A stretch of DNA of 64,000 nucleotides from assembly GCA_036429605.1 (NCBI GenBank), contig CM071589.1:2852001-2916000 (forward strand). The letters are read 5' to 3'. Source of the stretch: Cladobotryum mycophilum (lineage: Eukaryota > Ascomycota > Sordariomycetes > Hypocreales > Hypocreaceae). The notes below the pieces were generated by a model that had not been told where the DNA came from, ran no database searches, and saw nothing but the letters and a program-made list of their open reading frames with translations. Below are positions 55,587 through 64,000 of the stretch, piece by piece (the first letter of the stretch is position 1; the number at the start of each line of letters is the position of its first letter). The translations under genes and the position numbers were made by a program.

Positions 55587-57121
55587 ATGACTACGACCGC
55601 AACGATGCCAGCCACTTCGCCCTCGGCGACATCCCCCCAGCAGATTCGCCGTCTTCTGCGTCGAATTCAAATAGCACTTTCCAACCGACTTCGACCCCAT
55701 CACGCCTCTCTCGCCCATTGTCGCACGCATCTAAGAATCGCTTGTCGCAATACTCGGCGGCGGGGTCTGTCCCCTCTAGGTCGCGACCCCAATCGCATGT
55801 CTATCCAATGTTTCCATCGAGTCTTCCCTATACGCAGGTGCGCGACTTCGCATATCCCATTATGCACCCGCTGCATTATGGCCCGCCACCAGAGCCCTCT
55901 GGCCCGCCATCTGGCCTCACTACTCCTGCAAGCGAGCAGCGGCGCCTATCCGACCCTCCCGTACCCTGGGATCAGAAGATGCCATGGGACTCATGGTCGG
56001 GTGATGGCTTCAGCCGAGGACATGACCTACCACCCATTCATTTTGGAGATGGCCCTCCCTACAGCGAGGATGAAGACTTGCAGAGTCCTGTAGTTTCGAC
56101 CAGACACCGTAAGCACAAGTCGAGTTCATCAGCGCTGAACGCTGGTGGTGGCAGAGGACGAACTGGACGTGAAGGGGACGGAAACGGGGTTAACATCATC
56201 AACCCCTCCAGCTTTGACGATGAGAGAGGTTACTTTGTAGGAACAGGCAGGGATGGCAGCGAGCGGTATTATGTAAATCAAGGAGGAGAGGCCAACGGGC
56301 CTGGTGGAGAGCTTATCACCTATCCACCCGATCAGGCACGTCACGGCCATGCGCATCCATATCCGCAGAAGCCGAACGATAATGCCAGGTATCGGTCTGG
56401 CTCGGATGAATCGAGCTGCTCGTCTTCGCCTGGATATCAAGAGAGAGACCAATCCCGCTACTCGCGAGATTATCAATTCACCATCACATCACCAGATGAA
56501 GAGTTCCATGGCAAAGCTGTGGCCCTTTTCGATTTTGAGCGAGAGAACGAGAACGAATTGCCGTTGGTGGAAGGCCAGATTATTTGGGTATCATATCGAC
56601 ATGGCCAAGGTTGGCTGGTTGCAGAAGACCCAAAAACGCAAGAGAGCGGATTGGTTCCCGAAGAATACGTCCGACTGCTACGGGATATCGAGGGCGGGAT
56701 GACTAGCCTAACTGGAGAGGGGACTGGGTCTCCGAATGAAGTGGGCACGCCCACTCAGCAGGAAAATAGCGGTCAATATGGCCACACTCCCACACAGAGC
56801 ATCTCGACTAACGGATATCACCAGCCGGTTGTATCGGTGTTTTCAACATCGAGCAAGGACCTTAATCCCTATCCCACTGAGCAGCTTGGCCTCCAAGTAG
56901 GGCAGGCACCCCCACAAGTCGTCCATTATCATGGCCAGAGGGGAGGAAGTCAGATCAGCACGCCCACTCTAGCCCAGCTCCAGGAGCCCGGCGCGAAGAA
57001 GAGGGATAGTCAAGATATAGGAAGCAAGGGACCTGAAAGCATTGCAACGACGCAGGGAGAGGCTCCCGTGAAGAACGCTGAAGCCCTGCAAGCCGCCGAC
57101 ACCACGAGCACAGATCGGTGA
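55587..57121 (+). CDS. SH3-domain adaptor, Nbp2/Skb5-like, probable frame break
   Basis: One exon encodes about 511 aa if a base is added. The SH3 domain (roughly residues 310-370) reads GKAVALFDFERENENELPLV, then GQIIWVSYRHGQGWLVAED and SGLVPEEYVRLL, with the ALYDF-like and W-x-W-type positions preserved. The flanks are disordered. A single C-terminal-half SH3 with this extended sequence is the layout of fungal Nbp2/Skb5, an adaptor linking phosphatase Ptc1 to the HOG and cell-wall MAPK pathways. The ATG at 55587 opens MTTTATMPATSPSATSP, which must change frame at the C run 55633-55638 to reach ADSPSSASNSNSTFQPTS. The alternative upstream frame (DDYDRNDASHFALGDIPP) is stopped at 55577, so the true start is not certain. 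Confidence 0.78.
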
Positions 57122-58123
57122 GAAGCCGACTGCCTGCTCTACTTGAGGCGGCTTCTTAAGAATATTTCCGATGATCTTAACCAAGATCAACCAAACCACT
57201 TCTGACTGTGGATCACGAACACGAGCTCAGATATCTAGCTACGTTAGTGCGAGCCTGATTCCGGCATGAACACGACTATACGTATATCAGTTCCCCAAGT
57301 CCTTTTGTGGCAAGAAGACCCTGCTATACCGATAGCAATGGTGTATTGGGACGATGACATGTATTCAGCACTGAGATGGCCCGGGAGGGGAGGTTATATG
57401 CCGTCTATGAATGAGAGCCTTTCGAGTGGAAAGGCAATGTTGTATTTCCCCTTGAGCTAAATTTAAGGGCGCGCGACGGAAAAGAACAAAACATCCACGA
57501 CGAGAACAATGCGGCGATTGGATCACGATTTGTATGACTAAATGAACACTGTCGTTTGGCTCTGGCTAGAACTTGCAATTAAATACCAAACAAGATGTGA
57601 TATGTATTGTATCCTGAATTCCCACATGTTTACCTATAGTGAGTGAGTGAAGCTGCAAGTTGGAGAGGAATTGGTTTGTGAAAGTATGACTCTTTTTGCT
57701 GGTCTTCTATCTACAATGAAGTAAGCTAGTAAGCTATAATCGCACGAATCTGGATTACCAATCAAGACTCCAATGCATGTGTGAGAGAGTTGCAGCACAG
57801 GGGAGGGCAATTGAAAGAATTGAGCGGCTACTCTATTATCAATCAACTCTAGAGGTACCTTGTTGCTATAGCTCATGGTGGGGGAGGCTCTTCCATTCAC
57901 ACCAATCACGTGTCGCATGCCGTCATTAGAACTGGCGATTAAGAGCTCGCTCCTCCGATACCGATACCACCGTATCTGACGTGCTGACGTTGTACAAACA
58001 CACTTGTCCATCTCCCACTTCCCTTGTCTTTTCCTTCTCCCTCCTGTTCTGGCACGACAAGGTGTGGTCAATTCAGTTCAATTACCTCAACCAGGACTGT
58101 TTGTTCCTAGATCTATCGTAAAT
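57122..58123. other. Intergenic, 5' flank of MCR1
   Basis: No supported gene; the 3' flank of the SH3-protein gene and the promoter of MCR1. A CT-rich stretch lies at 58000-58050. Confidence 0.55.
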
Positions 58124-59311
58124 ATGCTTGCCAGATCTGCTTTCCGTGCGGTTCAGCCGCTGAGAATGGTATGTTTGGAGCTCTTAGTCTCCCTCTCTCT
58201 CTAATTAAATGCGATTTAATTTTCTCCCTCCCCCACCATTGCCTGATTACCATGTAGAAAACTCTTTCGCACTCGTGCAGTTCCGCATTACTAACAGCAT
58301 CTATAGCAAGCTCGCCGTTATGCGACCGAGTCTGCCCCCAAGGGCGGTTCGAGCACCGTCCTCCTGGGTGGTGCCGGTGCGGTTGGTATCGCTGGTGCGG
58401 GCTACTACTTTTTGAGCGGCCAGAAGTCAGAGTCCAAGGAGGCCAAGGCTCCTGCTAAGCCTGCCTTTGTTGGTGGTGAACAGGGCTGGCTGTCGTTGAA
58501 GGTGGCCGAGGTCGAGGAAATCAACCACAATACCAAGCGCGTCCGATTCGAGCTTCCCGAGAAGGACCAGGTCTCTGGTCTTCACATTGCGAGCGCCATC
58601 TTGACCAAGTTCAAGGGATCTGGCGATGCAAAGGCAACCCTTCGCCCCTATACTCCTACCAACGATGAGGGTATGTGATCACTCTGAAATTTTCGCTACA
58701 TGGCCCTCGCGCTAGATTCTAATGTGCCATGCCCCTTTGCAGATGAGAGAGGCTTCCTCGACCTGGTCGTCAAGAAGTACCCCAACGGACCCATGAGCAC
58801 CCACATCCATAGCCTGACCCCTGGCCAGACTCTCGACTTCAAGGGTCCTCTTCCCAAGTATGCTTGGGAAGAGAACAAGCATAACCATATTGCCCTCATT
58901 GCCGGTGGCACTGGCATCACACCCATGTACCAGCTTGTCCGCGCCATCTTCAACAACCCCAATGACAAGACTCAGGTCACCCTTGTCTTTGGAAATGTCT
59001 CTCAAGAGGATATTCTCTTGAAGAAGAAGTTTGACCATCTCGAGAACACTTACCCTCGGCGATTCCGCGCTTTTTACACTTTGGATAACCCTCCCAAGGA
59101 GTGGGTTGCCGAGAAAGGCTTCATTACCAAGGATCTGCTGAAGCAGGTTCTGCCTGACCCCAAGGAAGAGAACATCAAGGTCTTTGTTTGCGGTCCTCCC
59201 GGTTTGATGAAGGCCATCTCTGGCCCCAAGACCAGCCCCAAGGATCAGGGTGATCTGACTGGTGCATTGAAGGAGTTGGGCTACACACCTGAGCAGGTTT
59301 ACAAGTTCTAA
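58124..59311 (+). CDS. MCR1: Mitochondrial NADH-cytochrome b5 reductase Mcr1
   Basis: Three exons (58124-58168, 58307-58670, 58743-59311) encode 325 aa. The Arg-rich presequence MLARSAFRAVQPLRM with QARRYATESAPK is followed by one hydrophobic helix (LLGGAGAVGIAGAGYYFL), as in yeast Mcr1. Mcr1 occurs in both the outer membrane and the intermembrane space. The FAD-binding motif LRPYTPTND, the NADH-binding motif GGTGITPMYQLVRAI, and the C-terminal CGPPGLM are present. The enzyme transfers electrons from NADH to cytochrome b5 and supports ergosterol synthesis and antioxidant D-erythroascorbate recycling. Introns: 58169-58306 (donor GTATGT, branch CTAAC) and 58671-58742 (donor GTATGT). No frame correction is needed. 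Confidence 0.96.
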
Positions 59312-61249
59312 GCGTATCTCAAAGAATATTAGAGGCGTTATGAAAACATTGCTGTATGATGAAATGATAGAAGATAGACCAATGAAATGGTAGCAGATGA
59401 AAAGGGTCTGGTTGAAATAAGGTTGAGCACAGCGAATAGCTGCATATGCACCCATACATGCCCGCATGCAACAGCTGTAGTTGGCAAACACAGTGCATGC
59501 GTGCTGTGCATCTGTCCAAAGATAACCCCGGTATATCGCATTATCTATGACTGGTGAATGAGTCGATTGTTTACCCGATAGCCTCTGCTCTGACAACAGA
59601 GTGGATGATACAACTGCGTTGTTAGTAGATGGCTCATTGTCACTCTTTTACCTTGTATCTGACGGAAACACTCTAAGAAGAGAAAGGAAAATTTTGTTCT
59701 GATATAAGACATCTGGATCATACGATTGAAGAGGAAGGATTTTTAGCGTTGGATAATCATGAGGACGAGCTGTACGTGTTACGCCTACTGTATTCATCTG
59801 TCGCCCATCAAAATTATTCTCTGAACATGATGTTTCCTGAATTTAGTAATGAATAGACTTGAAATGATGTAAAGTACTCCGTATAGATGTAAGAGATCTT
59901 GAGATGTTTTGCGCCACCGGGCATGTTTGGTAGTTTAGGGTAGGATGTGTTGGATGGGAGAAACCTGTAACGAGAGATAGAAGGACTCAACTACTATTTT
60001 TTTTGGTAGGTGCACATATATAGTTTTAGAAAAACGGATTTGGACGAAATAACGTCCTGGAAGACTGTACTCGTAAATGTCTAGGGATCTTACCTTGTGA
60101 TGGGACTATGGTCATGTTGTTGATAAAAACCTAAGCTGTAGCGGTGTGGACGTGGCTATACTACTCTACCTATGTAGTCTCATAGGTTCGACATAATTAC
60201 GGAAAGTAAAACAGGGTAAACAAAAAAAGAAAGAAGAATAGAAGAAGAGAGATTGTTTTCTGCTATTGCTTGTAATTTTTCATACTACATTCGACATGAT
60301 TCTCCAATAGATGATTCTTGGCTTGGAGCAGCCTGTTGACTTGCGTTTCCATTTCCTCGAGGTCAAGTTAAGCACACAAGGTTACAGCGCTAGGGACACC
60401 AAGATGAAAGAGCAGAACGCAAGGGGGGGAAGGGAGGAGCCGAGTGGGCTTTTTTCTGTCGATCACTAAAGGGGAGAAAGAAAAGAGAAAAGGAATGATT
60501 TGCTAGATTGGAAGCGGTATTACGCAGCGCTGGAACTCGTCAGACCGTAAGGACAATGCTATTCAAACCGTGATTAGGTAATGCATAGTTTAGCGTGGCA
60601 CTGGGAATGCAAGACGTGATTGGTACTTCTAGGCACTATAGAACAGGAGTACCTATTGCATATGTTGTTTTTATTACAATCATAGCGACTCAGCATGTTA
60701 TTACAATAGTTATTTCCTCTACAACAAGAAATGGTATATAGCCTTTAGAATTTATATACTCCTAGAAAGCATTAAATTTTCTATTTATATTGCACAATGG
60801 GTTTAATTGATTAGGTGGTTATAAAGTCATTATCGATTAACGTATTTTATTATGTCATAACGATATTTTACGATTGGCTGTATCATGACTTGCCTTTTTG
60901 GGTTATTACTACCTACATATTACCCACTTATCACTGTCTGAATAACGTTTTCATCCCGGTCTGACGAGTCCAGGCGATTACGCAAGGGGGTGGCAGCGCA
61001 TTGTTTTGCGAGAACTACATCTAACCTCTTTTCGTGTTGACCCGAAGACTCACTCAGCCTTGTGATTGTAATGGTTGAAGGGAATAGCTTTGTCCCCCCT
61101 TTTTCTTCTTCTTCTCTTTGCTATGCTTTCTGACATGAACGCTGTAGATGCAGGATGTATGTGTACTCCATACAGCGAGCAATTTTTGTTCCAATATCAA
61201 GCTTGACAAATCTCATCACAATTCCCACTTCGGGCACAGTGAGGACCCG

Positions 61250-61287
61250 AACAACAACAACAACAACAACAACAGCAACAACAACAA
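61250..61287 (+). repeat. AAC trinucleotide repeat
   Basis: Twelve AAC-type units with one interruption (CAGCAA). Confidence 0.88.
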
Positions 61288-61390
61288 CCCCCATTGGTTT
61301 ATGCAGAAACACGCGGCTGATGGTGCGGGGTTGGTTGTGGGAAACCGGGCTTGCGTCACTATTTTAGCTTCCTTTTTCTTTTTGATCAAA

Positions 61391-61410
61391 GAGAGAGAGA
61401 GAGAGAGAGA
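61391..61410 (+). repeat. (GA)10 microsatellite
   Basis: A perfect dinucleotide run in intergenic DNA. Confidence 0.9.
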
Positions 61411-62056
61411 AAAGGGGAATCTAACTATCCAAACGTTCAATCTGGCTCCCGGCCCGCAAGAGTGTAGCCAAAGAGGCGTTGCATGTTCTTCTCCCCATTC
61501 TTCGTATCGATTGGCCAGCGTGGGAGCTCAAACCCAACCAAGCCCGAGCCTAAGCCTAAAGGCATGCCTACCGCGAGGCGAAGCAACCGTTATGCAGATT
61601 GTCGATCATCATTGTGTGTGGGGGGTGGGAATTCGATGATATGGCTGCCTTGAGGACAAGAGAGAGATTTGAGTGGATGGTGGACTTGTAGATGATACAT
61701 GGACTTGCCTTTTGGAGATGGCCATTGCCCCATTCGTCCTTTCGTTTTACTTGGCTGCCTTCTACCCATTCCTCAAAACGACTATCTGACTTTTGTTTTT
61801 GTTTTCTTGTTGTGGATTGCGTATGTGTTTCTTAATCGTAGCTTCTTAAGAATCCTGACATCGTCTTTTCCTTTCTTATACTTATTTATACGCTCCTCCC
61901 CCCATCCCATCTGCTTGATAGTCTACCTTGGCGATATCACGTTCAACAAGAACAAACAAAACAACAAACAACAGCAACAACAAAATAAACCCAAACAACA
62001 CAAAATAAAAAACACCCAAAAAATAAAATAAAACACAAAGAGAAAACTAGTTCAAC

Positions 62057-63059
62057 ATGAGCACCGCTGAACGTCTCTCCGGCCGGGAACACATTCCAAG
62101 ATACCCCAGGGGCTGGATCGTCCTACGCATCCTCCAGCTTGTCTTTGCTCTCCTCCTCATCGGTCTTTGCGTCTACTCCCTTTCCCTCGATGTCTGGGCC
62201 GGCACATGCGTGATGCTCTTCACTGTAAGTAAACACTCCTCCTTTTGAGAAACACCATGATATGCCCCCCCCCCCAAAAAAAAAGAAAATGAGGAGCCCA
62301 AAAAACTAAACACTTACCCCCCCCTAGGCCGTCATCACCATCGCCATCTCCATCTGGCTCACCTGCGCTCACTCCTGCACCCCTCACGCCTTCAACTACT
62401 GGGCCGCTCTCGCTTTCGATTTTTTCCTCTACGTCTTCTGGCTCATGTCCTTTATCATGATGGCGGTCGGGGCAGCTGAACGCTTCTCCATGAACACCAT
62501 GGGCCATGCCAGTGGCTCCGACGACTATTGGAATGATTACTATAGCAGACACCATCACGGTCACAAGGCCATCGTTGAGGCCTCTATCCTCGCTGCCGCC
62601 GCTGGTCTCGGTGCTATACAATTGTAAGCAACTTCCCCCACCCTCCCTCCGTCTCTCTCTCGATACCATACCCCCTATACTCGAAGCACATGCCAATCTT
62701 TTAACAGCTTCTTCTTCTTCATCTCCTGGGTCATCGACGCCATCGTCATCTACCGCCATCGCAAAGCAGGCCTTCATTGTGAGCCCCTAAAGGAAGATCC
62801 TGTCTCTCTCAAGATGGCGCCCCAAATCGAGACCGAGTATAAACCCGCCCCCCAATTCAACCAAAACACTGCCTACACGCCTCAGCCTTTGTCCCACGAT
62901 CAACGGCAGCATGGACTGGCTCCCGCGGCCGCTCCCCTTGCTCCTCAGCCCGCAGCAGTATCGTTCCATAATACCGTCTCCCCCGCTCCTTCTCAGAGCC
63001 CCAAGCAGGCACCGTATACCAACCAGGCCTCCTACGATCCCCATCAACAACACCATTAG
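62057..63059 (+). CDS. Four-pass MARVEL-like membrane protein
   Basis: Three exons (62057-62224, 62328-62623, 62708-63059) encode 271 aa. Four hydrophobic helices are clear: WIVLRILQLVFALLLIGLCV, the segment around VITIAISIWLTC, FDFFLYVFWLMSFIMMAVGA, and the segment around IQFFFFISWVIDAIVIY. This MARVEL-type arrangement has short termini between helices and a long cytosolic Pro/Gln-rich tail ending DPHQQHH. Fungal proteins of this kind sit in the plasma membrane or eisosome-like domains; the function here is unknown. Intron 1 (62225-62327) contains a C11 followed by an A9 run (62265-62284). Intron 2 is 62624-62707 (donor GTAAGC, acceptor ACAG). The frame is continuous. Confidence 0.85.
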
Positions 63060-63391
63060 AACTCATCATATTAGTAACTAGGAATAATAAGACAAGGATA
63101 TTGACGTCGGGGGAGCTCTTGGAGCTAAATGACGTAGATACGACGGCTTCTGAATATGCTGCTTGGGGCTTATTCTCCCTACAATCTTAAGGGATGGGCA
63201 AAGTCAAGTCCGGTGCAGTTGGCCATCTGTTGAGTAATATGGAATACACGTTAAATAACTTTGATCAAAATGCTATCAGGCCATGTCTATCCCCGATTGT
63301 ATTCCTTCATCCATAGTTGTTCCAAATCCGATCATTTGATAATACATGAGTAACTACAACGATGGCCATCCCACTCTGACTTGAGGATCGC
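63060..63391. other. Intergenic between convergent genes
   Basis: Short AT-rich spacer between two stop codons; nothing further is seen. Confidence 0.6.
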
Positions 63392-64000
63392 TTATTCAAT
63401 ACTCTTGATGGCATTTGTGATGCAATGATCAATGATGCCGGTCCATTTCAGACCATTGGTATAATCCTTGGCATCGATGCTTTCCACCAGACCGGGGAAG
63501 ACGGCTATGAAATCTTGTTAGCATTTCCACAAACAACTTGTAGCAGCGTGCACAACTTACCACCGGCGTAGCCCGTCCATATACCTGGGGCAAACACTAC
63601 ATGCTTGTACCAGCTGCGGCCATCGAGGCCACCCTCAAAGGTAAAGTACCGCTCAAAAAACTTGTATTGCTTGTTCACCTTGGCAATTGCAAGCCAGAGC
63701 TTAAACTTGCCAACGATGTTCCACCAAGGTAGGCCTTCCTCCAATTGGCGGTTTGCCCAGGCGGCTCGTTCGTCGAGTTCGACTGCGTTGACATGGAGCT
63801 TGCCAATGGAGTGTCGGATCTTCTTAAGACTCGCCTGGAAGGCATCTTCACTTCCTTTGACACCCTTTGAAGTCACGGCGGTTCGGAGAGCAAAATATTC
63901 CTCCTCGGTTGTTGGCTCAGCGGCTTCGGTAGATTTGAGCTTCGCCTCTACTTGGTCAAGGTAACCCTCCAAGGCTTCAGCGTATTCAGTTGCGGTAAAG
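63392..64000 (-). CDS. Glutamate carboxypeptidase II-like (M28/transferrin-receptor-like), 3' end only
   Basis: The last two exons (63561 to beyond 64000, and 63392-63504) are in the window, with an intron 63505-63560 (donor GTAAGT, acceptor ATAG). The sequence is the transferrin-receptor-like dimerisation domain of the family. It has a helical segment (QASLKKIRHSIGKLHVNAVE), then ERYFTFEGGLDGRSWYKHVV, FAPGIWTGYAGAVFPGLVES and IDHCITNAIKSIE at the C-terminus. Yeast Vps70 and human PSMA/NAALADase share this end, where [20 protein letters not shown] is the human counterpart of the GRSWYKHVV block. The catalytic zinc-binding domain lies outside the window, so activity cannot be judged. Confidence 0.85.

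Larger units (their letters stand above)
59312..62056. other. Long intergenic region, 3' flank of MCR1 and 5' flank of MARVEL-like gene
   Basis: No supported gene in 2.7 kb. An AT-rich segment lies around 60700-60900. Simple repeats of AAC (61250-61287) and GA (61391-61410) follow. The leader next to 62057 is A-rich with CAA repeats (61946-62020). Confidence 0.5.

Overview
The window is nuclear DNA of a filamentous ascomycete (Pezizomycotina; the protein set and intergenic style suggest a Sordariomycete, possibly Hypocreales, but the sequence alone does not fix the genus). Evidence: dispersed single genes on both strands, short 50-110 base introns with GTNNGT donors, CTRAC-like branch sites and YAG acceptors, a nuclear intron-bearing tRNA gene, and fungal proteins (Spc7, Spa2, Mcr1, Psg1-like, Nbp2-like). 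There are no operons, prophages, CRISPR arrays or intact transposons.

Layout, left to right. 1-12 kb: a two-domain GFA/CENP-V-fold protein cut by the window edge (-), the URI/Bud27 prefoldin-like factor (+), tRNA-Val(AAC) (-), a twin-CX9C protein (-), and ribosomal protein uS17 (-), which is divergent from the kinetochore scaffold SPC7/KNL1 (+). 12-22 kb: a Mpv17/Sym1-type membrane protein, mitoribosomal protein mS38, RNA cytidine acetyltransferase NAT10/Kre33, and a cysteine-rich protein of unknown function, all (+). 22-32.4 kb: a long empty region, dihydroxyacetone kinase (+), a dihydrodipicolinate-synthase-family aldolase (-), and a DUF3716-like protein (+). 32.4-40.2 kb: a stretch with possible decayed coding sequence, a second cysteine-rich protein related to the first (+), and a Psg1-like single-pass membrane protein (+). 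40.8-64 kb: a JmjN/JmjC protein (-), the polarity scaffold Spa2 (-), the CTD phosphatase Ssu72 (-), an SH3 adaptor (+), NADH-cytochrome b5 reductase Mcr1 (+), a four-pass MARVEL-like protein (+), and the 3' end of a glutamate-carboxypeptidase-II-like peptidase (-).

Most genes are conserved housekeeping genes that do not form one pathway; uS17, mS38, NAT10 and URI all belong to ribosome or RNA polymerase biogenesis, but they are not co-transcribed. Two observations stand out. First, at least ten single-base frame breaks sit in homopolymers (mostly C/G runs of 4-6) inside otherwise well-conserved and often essential genes. Adjusting the run by one base in each restores a complete protein whose total length is a multiple of three, so these are probably assembly errors and gene models read literally will be truncated. 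Second, two genes 15 kb apart (20622 and 35930) share an N-terminal cysteine pattern C2, C9, C12, C23 and a later FAxxxFQKxP motif. They look like members of an uncharacterised fungal family.
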